Numbered from the stretch's first letter, positions 1-8,211 are shown. The stretch is 8,851 nucleotides of DNA from Alphaproteobacteria bacterium (GCA_003131925.1 PKWC01000089.1:6382-15232); one strand, 5' to 3'. A program made the numbers and translations. Notes: generated by a model from the letters alone, not told the origin.

Positions 1-1469
1 GCTATGGCGGCGAGGAACCGCAGCTCGGCGACGCCCAGATCCTGCGCCTCATCCACGACGATATGCGTGAACGGTTTGTCCGCCTTCGAAGAATAATGCG
101 CCGTCAGTTCGCCCAGCACCTGCGCCCAGGTCGCGGCGCCCTTCTGGGCCAGCGCTTCGCGCGTCGCCTGGAAGATTGGCCACAAGCGCGCACGCTGTTT
201 CACTCCCAGCCGGTTTTTGCGCCCGAGACGCGGCACGTTGGCGTATGCCTCTTCGCTGTCGAGCTGCCACGCATCGATGACATTGGTCCATTCGGAGACC
301 AGAAATCGCAGCGGAAATTCCGTCGCTCCGTTTGCATTGGCGGCCTTCTCGAGCAGGCTGCGGACCAGCCCGGCAGAGGCAATCGGCGGCTTTCGCCCGT
401 GCAGCAGCTGATAAAGCTCTTCCGCGACGCCGTGGAACGCCGTCACCGTGACACGCGGCACGACGGATGGCGCTTCGCCGGCGAGCATCCTCAGCTTGCG
501 TTCGAGCATCTGCGCCAGCGGCCGGGAAAAGGTCGTCAGCAGGACGCGCGCTTGCGCCGATTCCTTCGCTAGCCGCGCCGCGCGATGCAGCGCCACGACC
601 GTCTTGCCCGTCCCAGCCGAGCCGGCGACGCGCGCAGGACCTGGGAAGCTTTTCTCGATCGTCTCGCGCTGGGAAGGATGGAGATAGACCATCCATCTGT
701 CCCGCGCATATTCGAGCGCAAGCCTGAGGTCATCTGCCTTCTCGATAGGGCGGATGCGGCGAAGCGTATCGGGATGCAAGTATGCCCGCTGTTCGATCTG
801 AAACATCTCCGCCGGACTGCGGCTGATTTGTTGCGCAGCGCTTCGCGTGCGGAAGCTGTGAGCCATCATGTCCACTGGCGCCAGCTCAACTGGCATCAGC
901 CCGGTGGACGCATATTCCAGCAGCACTTCTGAAGCTTCAGCAGGCAGATGATCCGAGAGCATGAGGAACCTGTCCTCGTCGGCGGCAAGTACGTCGTCGA
1001 TCCAATCGGCCGGCACGCCCAGCGAAAGAAGCTGCTCGCGCGACAATCCGTCGAAGCAAGGCTTCGCGGCGCTCATCGGCTCTGCAACCGGTTCGGGAAC
1101 CGCAGGCTCGAATGGGAGGCGTGGCGCAATCTCCTCGACGCGCTCGCGCACTTCCACGATCTGGATGGCGCCTGTCTTGGGATGCACCTCGATCCGCCGC
1201 CGCTCCGCCCAGCCATAGGCCTTGTCGTGATGATCGACATAGGCGAGCAGCATGCTCTCGCGCGTGCGATGAACGATGATCCGCAGATCGCGATTGACGC
1301 GGATGGACCAGAAATTCGAATCCTTCGACTTGTCGACGCGATGGAACTGCAGCCCCGGCGCCGAGGGATCGAGCTGAAGATCGAACGCGCTTGTCTTCGC
1401 TGCCTTCTGCTCCTGCGCAGGCAACCGCGCGAGCGCGTCGGTGAATGAATTGGCGATGTGGAATTGCAT
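1..1469 (-). CDS. UvrD/Rep-type helicase with N-terminal RelE-like domain (3' end outside window)
   Basis: This is a superfamily 1 DNA helicase fragment of 489 codons; the C-terminal half lies beyond the left edge. Residues 1-110 resemble the RelE/HigB toxin fold, with FWSIRVNRDLRIIVH at about 53-67 and YVDHHDKAYGWAERR at 77-91. A linker of about 150 residues follows. The helicase core begins with a Q-motif-like HPSQRETI (264-271), then Walker A GSAGTGKT (283-290), a motif Ia-like TTFSRPLAQML (312-322) and the Walker B/motif II VVDEAQDL (471-478). Family knowledge says such enzymes use ATP to unwind DNA in repair or defence. The ATG at 1469 is chosen because the RelE-like fold starts there; an upstream ATG is out of frame and soon stops. 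The frame is uninterrupted, GC-rich and unlike its AT-richer neighbours. Whether the toxin-like domain still cleaves RNA, or only binds, cannot be told. Confidence 0.9.
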   Translation of the reverse strand, partial: MQFHIANSFTDALARLPAQEQKAAKTSAFDLQLDPSAPGLQFHRVDKSKDSNFWSIRVNRDLRIIVHRTRESMLLAYVDHHDKAYGWAERRRIEVHPKTGAIQIVEVRERVEEIAPRLPFEPAVPEPVAEPMSAAKPCFDGLSREQLLSLGVPADWIDDVLAADEDRFLMLSDHLPAEASEVLLEYASTGLMPVELAPVDMMAHSFRTRSAAQQISRSPAEMFQIEQRAYLHPDTLRRIRPIEKADDLRLALEYARDRWMVYLHPSQRETIEKSFPGPARVAGSAGTGKTVVALHRAARLAKESAQARVLLTTFSRPLAQMLERKLRMLAGEAPSVVPRVTVTAFHGVAEELYQLLHGRKPPIASAGLVRSLLEKAANANGATEFPLRFLVSEWTNVIDAWQLDSEEAYANVPRLGRKNRLGVKQRARLWPIFQATREALAQKGAATWAQVLGELTAHYSSKADKPFTHIVVDEAQDLGVAELRFLAAI

Positions 1470-1593
1470 GATTGGCGAAGACTCGGCTATCGGGCGCCAA
1501 TCATTAGACCGCTCTTCTTAAGCCGCCAAAAAGGCTTGCACTTTCGTCATATTTGTGTTCTCTTTTTGTTCTGAATGAAGAATTGATGCTGAG
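1470..1593. promoter_or_regulatory. Divergent promoter region between helicase and tcmP
   Basis: This 124-bp gap separates two genes read in opposite directions and must hold the start signals of both. It is markedly AT-richer than the helicase gene. For the leftward helicase, a weak minus-strand promoter can be drawn: TTCAGA at 1570-1575 and TATGAC at 1546-1551, spaced 18 bp, each matching the sigma-70 consensus at four of six bases. For rightward tcmP, TTGCAC at 1536-1541 is a possible -35, but no convincing -10 follows. A short inverted repeat (AAGCC 1520-1524, GGCTT 1533-1537) is present but too weak to call a terminator. The LexA-type repeat at 1557-1571 sits inside the leftward spacer and just upstream of the tcmP start, so it could control both. 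Confidence 0.55.
1557..1571 (+). promoter_or_regulatory. Predicted LexA (SOS) operator, alphaproteobacterial type
   Basis: The sequence GTTCTCTTTTTGTTC is an exact GTTC-N7-GTTC direct repeat. The two half-sites are at 1557-1560 and 1568-1571, one helical turn apart. This spacing is the established LexA box of Alphaproteobacteria and differs from the palindromic E. coli box. Its position in a divergent intergenic region, 22 bp before the tcmP ATG and 87 bp before the helicase ATG, is where a repressor would act. The match is by eye; a chance hit is possible but unlikely in so short a control region. Confidence 0.7.
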
Positions 1594-2476
1594 ATGTCCC
1601 AGAGGTTTGGCGATGCGCATACCGTTCATAAGCTTGACGCTCTCGAAGCGTATTTAAACGCGTATTCGACGGCGCTCAAAAACCAGGGCTTTCGACTGCT
1701 GTACTTCGACGCGTTCGCGGGGACCGGCGACATTCAGGTCGGCGATGAGACCCCAATGTTGCAAACGGTCGATGACTACCAACCATTTGTCAAAGGTTCT
1801 GCTTGGCGCGCATTGCAATTGGGCGCTGCGTTTGACGAATACATCTTTGTCGAGCGATCCCTGAAAAAGTTTCGGGAACTGGGTCGATTGAAGGATGAGT
1901 TCCCGGCAATCGCGGACCGAATTGCCATCGAGAATGGAGATGCAAACGAGTCATTGCGGACATTTTGTGCCGAGACCCCATGGCACCGGCGCGACACGCC
2001 CCATCACCGCGCAGTCGTATTTCTCGATCCATTCGGAAATCAAGTCGAATGGGACACGTTACGACGTATCGCGGATACTCAGGCGATCGACCTGTGGTAT
2101 CTGTTCCCGGCGGGCTTGGGTGTGCATCGACAGATTCGAAAGGACGGCACAGTACACTTTCAGCACGGCGATCCACTGGATCGCATTCTTGGCACATCGG
2201 AATGGCGAACCGCGTTCATTACGCAGAAGATCGACGACGATTTGTTCGAGGGAGCACGTTCACGTAGTGCCAAAGTCGCAGATCCGGTTGCAATTACAGA
2301 GTACATGATTACGCGGATGCGTGGCATATTCCGCGGTGGCGTGCTGGACGAATGGGTTCCGCTCGGCTCAAGAAACGTGCATATGTATTCGCTCATCTTC
2401 GCCTGGGCCAATCCCAGCAGGGCTGCTCGCGCATTGGCGCAACGTTTGGCGAAGGGAGTTCTTCGGAGTAGCAATC

Positions 2477-2493
<17 letters not shown>
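1594..2493 (+). CDS. tcmP: Three-Cys-motif partner protein TcmP
   Basis: This 299-aa protein matches the TcmP family, named for its regular co-occurrence with a three-cysteine Gp37/Gp68-type protein; here that partner is the next gene. The N-terminus HTVHKLDALEAYLNAYSTAL (9-28) is typical. The fold looks like a Rossmann methyltransferase: a motif I-like YFDAFAGTG at 37-45, an acidic strand end IFVERS at 84-89, NGDA at 114-117, and a motif IV-like FLDPFGNQVEW at 143-153. The family's reaction is not known to me; SAM binding is inferred. The ATG at 1594 begins at the expected family N-terminus; its ribosome-binding site is poor (a GAAGAA stretch about 10 bases upstream). The coding sequence is about 53% GC on sampled lines, lower than its partner and the helicase. 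The predicted LexA box lies directly upstream. Confidence 0.9.
2465..2468 (+). promoter_or_regulatory. Ribosome-binding site fixing the GTG start of the DUF5131 gene
   Basis: GGAG lies 8 bases before the GTG at 2477, inside the end of tcmP. It supports this internal GTG over the longer in-frame opening that begins at 2321 within tcmP. Such placement suggests the second gene is translated by ribosomes finishing tcmP. Confidence 0.6.
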
Positions 2494-3253
<760 letters not shown>

Positions 3254-3289
3254 ATGCTCACTCTCGCTTCTGCATCTCCAGCCGCGAAC

Positions 3290-3622
3290 TTAATATCTGA
3301 CGCTCGTCAATGTCCGGTCCAACAGAAGTCGCAATTCCTTGATCGAATCAGGCGCAGGACGATGATCGGGCTCAAATACCTCTTTGCTGTTATCTGCTAG
3401 TAGCTCACCTCGTAATGCCGCCTCGCGCAAGATTTGTGCGATAGAATTTATTACCACTGGCGGGGTTGATTCAGTTACTCGTCGTTGCCACGAGTCAATC
3501 GCGCCCTGTGTCATCCCAGCGAGCGGAGCAATATGCCCAAAGGCCGCGTTGACCGGAGCCAAGAATTCACGTTCGAGAGCGATTCGCGTTTCAAACCGTG
3601 TGCGCCTGGTTCCGTTGTCCAT
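3290..3622 (-). CDS. Hypothetical 110-aa protein, last gene of the minus-strand operon
   Basis: I do not recognise this protein. It is 110 aa, soluble in appearance, with no signal peptide, membrane segment or cysteines. It looks mainly helical: EREFLAPVNAAFGHIAPLAG (17-36) and IAQILREAALRGELL (61-75) read as amphipathic helices, and a proline-containing hinge precedes a last helix, IKELRLLLDRTL. No HEPN R-x4-6-H motif and no obvious DNA-binding motif is visible. It is probably real: its ATG lies 4 bp after the nucleotidyltransferase stop, and a GAGGA ribosome-binding site sits 8 bases before it, inside the end of that gene. Its GC (about 48% on a sampled line) matches its upstream operon mates rather than the GC-rich flanks. 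It could be a small partner or antitoxin of the nucleotidyltransferase; nothing in the sequence proves this. Confidence 0.7.
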   Translation of the reverse strand: MDNGTRRTRFETRIALEREFLAPVNAAFGHIAPLAGMTQGAIDSWQRRVTESTPPVVINSIAQILREAALRGELLADNSKEVFEPDHRPAPDSIKELRLLLDRTLTSVRY

Positions 3623-3626
3623 TCTG

Positions 3627-4310
3627 CTAATCCTCGTTTAGGGCCGACAGGATTTCGTCCGTCCAGGGGACCAACCTACTATACGCGTCCATTACAAACG
3701 TGTCTTTCAATCGAGCGGGCGGCGTGATGCCGCGCTGGCTCGCCATGCGACACGCCATCGTGATCTCGTATTCCTCGATTGAAATCGGGCATTGCCCCAC
3801 GCTTCCAAGGTTGAACGGTGAATAGCGAGAAAAATCCGGCCTTCTGCACAATTTCCACGATGCCGCCATCGCAATGTTCCGCACACAAACATAGATCAAT
3901 CCCGCCTCGTAGATCACGTTGTATTGATTTGAAGCTATTTGCTCCGGAATTCCGCGCAAGACCTTCTGAAATGACCCCACATCGAGCGCGGAGTCCTCAT
4001 AAGGTTGCGGCCGACCCAGCGATGCGAGAAATGGGTGAAGCTCAAAGACGGGGATCGTTTCAGCGTGAAGATGCCACGCGAACAATTCCCCATTTTGATA
4101 CATCTCTCGAATTCTATCCTGGCCGTACCATGAGATTGAAGGCTTCATGTTAGCAAACCGGGTTGGGACACAAGCTAATACGGAACTCTCTTCCACCTTC
4201 CCTGATCCATTCTGAACTACTGCGAGGAGATCTAAATCACTGCGGTCATCATTCTGACCGCGTCCGACGGACCCAAAAATGTAAGTCCCAACGAGCGACC
4301 CCATTTTCAC
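3627..4310 (-). CDS. Minimal nucleotidyltransferase with helical C-terminal domain
   Basis: This 227-aa protein belongs to the polymerase-beta-like nucleotidyltransferases. The signature is near the N-terminus: GSVGRG at 13-18 followed by SDLDLL at 24-29, giving the GS-x10-DxD arrangement that binds metal and NTP. A third carboxylate could be E90 in IPVFELHPF. The rest (about 110-227) is helical, with IYEAGLIYVCVRNIAMAASW (133-152), and recalls the HEPN-like or kanamycin-NTase-like helical tail, here in the same chain. Such enzymes transfer AMP or other nucleotides to proteins, RNA or small molecules; the substrate here is unknown. The start is GTG at 4310, overlapping the upstream stop by one base (TAGTG); an ATG two codons on, at 4304, is an equally possible start. 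Low GC (40% on one sampled line) suggests separate acquisition. An antibiotic-modifying role is possible, but the operon context favours defence or toxin-antitoxin. Confidence 0.85.
   Translation of the reverse strand: MKMGSLVGTYIFGSVGRGQNDDRSDLDLLAVVQNGSGKVEESSVLACVPTRFANMKPSISWYGQDRIREMYQNGELFAWHLHAETIPVFELHPFLASLGRPQPYEDSALDVGSFQKVLRGIPEQIASNQYNVIYEAGLIYVCVRNIAMAASWKLCRRPDFSRYSPFNLGSVGQCPISIEEYEITMACRMASQRGITPPARLKDTFVMDAYSRLVPWTDEILSALNED
3631..3635 (-). promoter_or_regulatory. Ribosome-binding site of the 110-aa gene
   Basis: On the minus strand GAGGA lies 8 bases before the ATG at 3622 and inside the last codons of the nucleotidyltransferase. It is the clearest Shine-Dalgarno sequence of the operon and supports both the small gene being real and its chosen start. 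Confidence 0.6.
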
Positions 4311-5299
4311 TACCGTCGCGCAATTTTTTTGTAGAGCACTGCAACGTACAGTCCGACGTAAACATATCGCATCGCGGCGATCACGTAATCTACAATCAGA
4401 AATCCCTTAAAATCATGGTCCACTGGGATTCCAAGAAACAGCGACGTTGTATATTGAAGCACCCGCAACCCGCCGACACTTTGTGACCAACCGATCCGCG
4501 GCATAACACTCCAGAAATCGATGAGCGTCAGTGCGAGCAGAATTGTTAAGCCACTTGTCAGAATGTTGCCTGGACGTTCGCCGTTTCCCCATATAAATCC
4601 GCTGACGTAGAGCCGCACAAGAGTCCAGCCTGCGGAGAGCTTTGAAATCGCGGATCCATATTTCTGTTGATAATAGGAATCTGCACCGCGCAATGCTCGC
4701 CAATAGTGATCCTTCGTTGCGGCGATCTCTTGCAATACCAAAAGCCGCAGACTTGCGTAGTCGCCAATGTCGCGGACGTTTGCCATCAGGTTGTGAAGCG
4801 ACTCACGCCGGATATTGGGTTCGAATGGCAAAGCGACGACGATCCGTTCGGCTTCGAGTTCGCAGCGATAAAACTTTGCGAATTTCAGGTTGCAATTGTA
4901 AAAACTGGCGTTCTTGAAATTCACTTCATGGAATCTGCACCCGGTGAAGGTGCAATTTTCAAAACGAGCGTCTCTGAAGTATGCTCGATAGAAATTCGAA
5001 TACGAAAAATCGTAATCCACAAATTTGCTCTTGAGCCCGTCGAAGTCGAAGAAATTCCGGTGCTGCAGAACTTGATTCGTGACGATTTGGTGTGAAAGGC
5101 GCTCACGAGCAATCCGCGGAATGCGGTCGAGTATGTCGGTCGCGTTGACGTTTTGGGCTTGCGTATCATCCATCTTCTCGTGAACCCTGTAGATACTCGC
5201 TCGGAATCCGGTGGCGGCACGGGGAAATCGGGCGCGGGCAGCTTCAAAACGCTTCCTCGCATAGTCCAAAAGGCGTTGGTAATCCCCTCTAATCTTCAC
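4310..5299 (-). CDS. Pentapeptide-repeat protein with two-helix channel-like membrane tail
   Basis: This 329-aa protein has three parts. Residues 1-90 are charged and helical. Residues 91-150 are about twelve unbroken pentapeptide repeats with F or L at the centre every fifth residue (F93, F98, F103 and so on to L148), which fold as a right-handed quadrilateral beta-helix. After a helical linker come two membrane segments, about 246-264 (ILTSGLTILLALTLIDFW) and 299-323 (FLIVDYVIAAMRYVYVGLYV). Between them LQYTTSLFLG (281-290) sits where two-helix ion channels have their pore loop, but the GYGD-type filter is absent. The start is GTG at 5299, overlapping the methyltransferase stop by 4 bp (GTGA); the next in-frame Met is residue 43, in the helical region. 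Inner-membrane location is likely. It could be a membrane effector or a gated pore; function is not established. GC is about 48% on a sampled line. Confidence 0.85.
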   Translation of the reverse strand: MKIRGDYQRLLDYARKRFEAARARFPRAATGFRASIYRVHEKMDDTQAQNVNATDILDRIPRIARERLSHQIVTNQVLQHRNFFDFDGLKSKFVDYDFSYSNFYRAYFRDARFENCTFTGCRFHEVNFKNASFYNCNLKFAKFYRCELEAERIVVALPFEPNIRRESLHNLMANVRDIGDYASLRLLVLQEIAATKDHYWRALRGADSYYQQKYGSAISKLSAGWTLVRLYVSGFIWGNGERPGNILTSGLTILLALTLIDFWSVMPRIGWSQSVGGLRVLQYTTSLFLGIPVDHDFKGFLIVDYVIAAMRYVYVGLYVAVLYKKIARR

Positions 5300-8211
5300 A
5301 CCCCAAACACCTTCATCACCTCATCGCCGAAATGGTTGATCACCTTCACCGCTATGCGGCCGGTTGAGGGGCGGGGGAAGGGGCGCGAGGTGTCGCGGTA
5401 GAGGGTTTCCCAGGCGTCCGCGTCGATCTCGGCCTTGAGCGTGGTCTTGAGGCTCTTGTAGGGGTCATGCGCGCCGAGGAAATAGGCGTGACGGACGAAG
5501 AAGCTCTCTTCGTTGTAGTCGGTGTCGATGAACCAGGCGGCGATATCCCTAGTGTCGCCCGAGCGGATTTCGCCGGTGTTGGGATCGAACACGTCCACAC
5601 CCTTCACCTGCACCTCGATTTCGCCGCCATCCTTATGGCGGATGTCGATGTCGGGCTCGCCGAACACCACGAAGAGATTGCCCTTGCCGGTGTTCTTGAG
5701 ATCGTCTGCCATATGCAGGTCGGGATTCATCCGGGCTTTAAGGATCTGAAGCGGCCCGAGTCGGGCCAGTTCGCTCGAATGGGCGTCGAAATTGAAGGCG
5801 CAGGCGATCAGCACGTCAAAGCGCGCGTCGGTCGCCTCGCGCGCGGCGGCGACGAGATCGACGCGGGAGACGGTGCCGAATTCGGGGCCGATGAAAATGG
5901 CCGCGCGGCGCGGCGTGTTGCCTTCGAGGAACTGACCCTCGGCGTTCACATATTCGCCGGGCCAGGGCGCGAGCGCGGTGAAAGTAAGCTTGTCCTGCTT
6001 CTTGCTTTGCTGCACGCCCGCGGTTTTCAGATGCTCGATCACCATCTCCGCGAAATCGGTCGCCGGCGTCACCAGCTTCATCCGCCGGCGCTTGCCTTTG
6101 TCCGCATTCAGCGTGTCGAGCAATTCCTCTTGGTCAGCCGGCACGACGCGGTGGGGCGACAGGCTCTCCACCGTGAATGGTCCCGCCACGCGCACCCGCG
6201 ATCTGTCTTCATAGGGGCGGTCGTAGAGGAACTCGACTTCGGCGTTCTTGGCGATCGAGTCGTCGATCTTCTTCTGTCGTTCGACGCGCGCTTCCCACCA
6301 CGCCGTGTGCAGCGCCTTCGCTTTCTCTCTCCATTTTGGATCAGCCTCGCGCGGGATCTCCCATTCCTCCCATTTCGAGCCGATCGCGTCGTTCAATTGC
6401 ACGCGCAGGGGCTCGAGCGTCTTTTGCGCTTCCTCCCAAATGACATCGATTCCGGCGTTGTTGGCGATAGAGCTAAGCATGATGTGGGGGGCGCGCTCAT
6501 AGATGAAGCCTTGGCGGATGTCGCCGTGTGTGGGCCCGCTCGGCTGCACCTTGCCGGCGATTTGCTGCTCTTTCGTTCGGCCTTCAGGCGAGTCAGCGAG
6601 ATAGTAATACGGATACCGAGCGCCCATAGTGCGCGTACGCGCCAGCGCCAGCGCCACGCGCGACGTGTCAATCATGATCCACCGGCGTCCCCATTGTTCC
6701 GCGACGTAGGCTGTGGTGCCAGAGCCGCACGTTGGATCAACAACAAGGTCGCCGGGATCCGAAGCCATTAGTAGACAGCGTTCGACCACCTTAGGAAGAG
6801 TTTGGACAACGTAGGTTTTCTCGATGCCGAATCCGGAAATGATTGTGTCGTCCCATTCATTAGCGATTGGATAAACTCGAAAATCTTCGATGAACCTTAC
6901 GTACCGAAGCGTATTTCCGATCAGGAGAAGTCGATGGGCGCGCAGAAGCCTTTCCATTCCGGGCTCGCCGGTCTTCCAGTATCCACGGGCAGGTCGAATT
7001 TTCCGCCCATTTATGGAAACCGGAAAATCGCCCGGCGGCTTCTGGCTGGTCATATTGTCGTGAGAGAAAAAGCGTAGTTCCGTAGGTTGGCGCGTGATTT
7101 CAATTTCTGTAGCCGCGCGACGATTTCCGGCTTGATCTTGCACGAGCACGTATTGGCTCGCGCCTTCACCTCCTATGCTCTTCAGATGATATAGTTGCCG
7201 ATATTTTGTGGCAGAGCTATTCCGCGCGTACCAGAGAATATAGTCACCCACATGATTTAAGAACAGCCCCGTATCTCCGGTGGTTTTCTCGAAAAAAATC
7301 ATATTCAGATGATTCTCAGCGCCAAACAGTTCGTCCATTAATGCGCGAACGCGATGCACATTTTCATCGCCGATCTGAACAAAAATCGAACCTGAATCTG
7401 CCAACAATTCCCTCGCAACGGTCAGTCTGTCACGCAAATACGTGAGGTAAGAGTGAATCCCGTCCTTCCACGTATCGCGGAACGCCTTCACTTGTTCCGG
7501 TTCACGTGAAACGTCCTCGCGCTTGCCGTCCTTCACGTCGCGCGAGAGGGTGGAGACCTGCCAGTTGGAATTGAATTTGATGCCGTAAGGCGGGTCTATA
7601 AAGATGCACTGCACCTTGCCGCGCAGGCCCTCGCGCTCCGCGAGGCTTGCCATCACCTGAAGCGAATCGCCAAGGATCATGCGGTTGGACCAGTGCTGGT
7701 CGTGTTGGTAGAACTCGACCCGCGCCTCGGGATCTAGGCCGTTGAAATCGGCGAACAGGTCGGGCGCGTCGGTCGTTGCTTCCGCTTTCGCTTTGGAGCG
7801 GCGCACAAGATCGTCGATGATGACCTTGGGGTGGAGCTTCTCCTGGATGTAGAGCGGCGGCGCCTGCACCACGAGGTCGGACCAATCCTGGTTGTCCTTG
7901 CCACGCCAGACGAGCTGGGCCGAACCGATCTCGATCTCGCCTTTCTCTTCCAGCGCGCGGATCTGCTCCTTCGTCAGCCGGATGCGCGCGCCGTTCCAGA
8001 TCAGCTGCGGATCGAGATCGCCATTGCGCGGCCGCGTCTCGCCCTTGGCAAGCGGCATAGCCCGCGGGAAATTCACCGGCGCGCGCGGGCGCATTTCCTC
8101 CGCGCGCTCGGCGATCGACTGCATCTCGGCGGTCGGGATATTCTTCCGCTTCGCCTCTTCATGCCGGAGCGCCGTAATGATCCGCGTGCGGCCGACCTTC
8201 TTCTTCGACAT
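5296..8211 (-). CDS. Type III Mod-like beta-class site-specific DNA methyltransferase
   Basis: This 971-aa enzyme should transfer a methyl group from SAM to an exocyclic amine, most likely adenine N6. Catalytic motif IV, FIDPPYG, is at 204-210, and the SAM-binding motif I, DPTCGSGTT, comes later at 492-500. This IV-before-I order defines the beta class used by type III Mod subunits. Residues 1-170 form a charged N-terminal extension. Residues about 240-490 hold the target-recognition part. A long C-terminal region (560-971) carries IFIGPEFGTVSR (772-783), FDVLIACAFNFDAH (798-811), FIDTDYNEESFF (894-905) and ends with INHFGDEVMKV, features I associate with this large methyltransferase family. 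The ATG at 8211 has only a weak AGG upstream. Its usual partner is a Res or SNF2-type helicase, which is not in the window. The next gene overlaps its stop. The long open frames on the opposite strand are GC-driven shadows. Confidence 0.93.
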   Translation of the reverse strand: MSKKKVGRTRIITALRHEEAKRKNIPTAEMQSIAERAEEMRPRAPVNFPRAMPLAKGETRPRNGDLDPQLIWNGARIRLTKEQIRALEEKGEIEIGSAQLVWRGKDNQDWSDLVVQAPPLYIQEKLHPKVIIDDLVRRSKAKAEATTDAPDLFADFNGLDPEARVEFYQHDQHWSNRMILGDSLQVMASLAEREGLRGKVQCIFIDPPYGIKFNSNWQVSTLSRDVKDGKREDVSREPEQVKAFRDTWKDGIHSYLTYLRDRLTVARELLADSGSIFVQIGDENVHRVRALMDELFGAENHLNMIFFEKTTGDTGLFLNHVGDYILWYARNSSATKYRQLYHLKSIGGEGASQYVLVQDQAGNRRAATEIEITRQPTELRFFSHDNMTSQKPPGDFPVSINGRKIRPARGYWKTGEPGMERLLRAHRLLLIGNTLRYVRFIEDFRVYPIANEWDDTIISGFGIEKTYVVQTLPKVVERCLLMASDPGDLVVDPTCGSGTTAYVAEQWGRRWIMIDTSRVALALARTRTMGARYPYYYLADSPEGRTKEQQIAGKVQPSGPTHGDIRQGFIYERAPHIMLSSIANNAGIDVIWEEAQKTLEPLRVQLNDAIGSKWEEWEIPREADPKWREKAKALHTAWWEARVERQKKIDDSIAKNAEVEFLYDRPYEDRSRVRVAGPFTVESLSPHRVVPADQEELLDTLNADKGKRRRMKLVTPATDFAEMVIEHLKTAGVQQSKKQDKLTFTALAPWPGEYVNAEGQFLEGNTPRRAAIFIGPEFGTVSRVDLVAAAREATDARFDVLIACAFNFDAHSSELARLGPLQILKARMNPDLHMADDLKNTGKGNLFVVFGEPDIDIRHKDGGEIEVQVKGVDVFDPNTGEIRSGDTRDIAAWFIDTDYNEESFFVRHAYFLGAHDPYKSLKTTLKAEIDADAWETLYRDTSRPFPRPSTGRIAVKVINHFGDEVMKVFGV
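6725..7495. other. Low-GC segment inside the methyltransferase (target-recognition region)
   Basis: Counting 60-base lines, GC averages about 49% from 6781 to 7440, with minima near 40-43% at 6841-6900 and 7201-7320. It is about 62-63% on sampled lines from both flanking parts of the same gene (for example 7501-7560, 7921-7980, 6661-6720, 5401-5460). The segment corresponds to residues about 240-495, between motif IV and motif I. In beta-class enzymes that is where the target-recognition domain lies. The reading frame stays open throughout. The pattern is what replacement of this domain by recombination with a divergent allele would leave. The borders are approximate. Confidence 0.65.

Noticed and set aside
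49..696. 215-codon minus-strand frame within the helicase region
   Set aside because: It is out of frame with the helicase, whose Walker A and B motifs are read in another frame continuous from 1469 to the window edge. Its composition is rich in Arg and Ala, typical of a shadow.
937..1500. 187-codon minus-strand frame overlapping the helicase N-terminus
   Set aside because: It overlaps the RelE-like coding frame and gives a low-complexity Arg/Ala-rich product.
1520..1537. AAGCC/GGCTT inverted repeat as a terminator or operator
   Set aside because: It has a five-base stem with an eight-base loop and no T-run in either direction, so it is indistinguishable from chance.
2321..2476. N-terminal extension of the DUF5131 gene back to 2321
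   Set aside because: It would overlap tcmP by more than 170 bp. The family N-terminus begins just after the GTG at 2477, which has a good GGAG site.
3254..3310. Terminator between the convergent DUF5131 and 110-aa genes
   Set aside because: Only a tiny TGACG/CGTCA inverted repeat with a two-base loop is present at 3298-3309, inside coding sequence and without a T-run.
5592..5660. Possible PD-(D/E)XK-like nuclease residues (PD 853-854 and QVK 868-870) in the methyltransferase C-terminus
   Set aside because: The match is loose and I recall no conservation of these residues as a catalytic set in this methyltransferase family; spacing alone is weak evidence.
5467..6771. 434-codon open frame on the plus strand, opposite the methyltransferase
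   Set aside because: It lies entirely within the GC-rich C-terminal half of a convincing gene, shows no recognisable domain, and ends close to where GC falls, as expected of a frame kept open by base composition.
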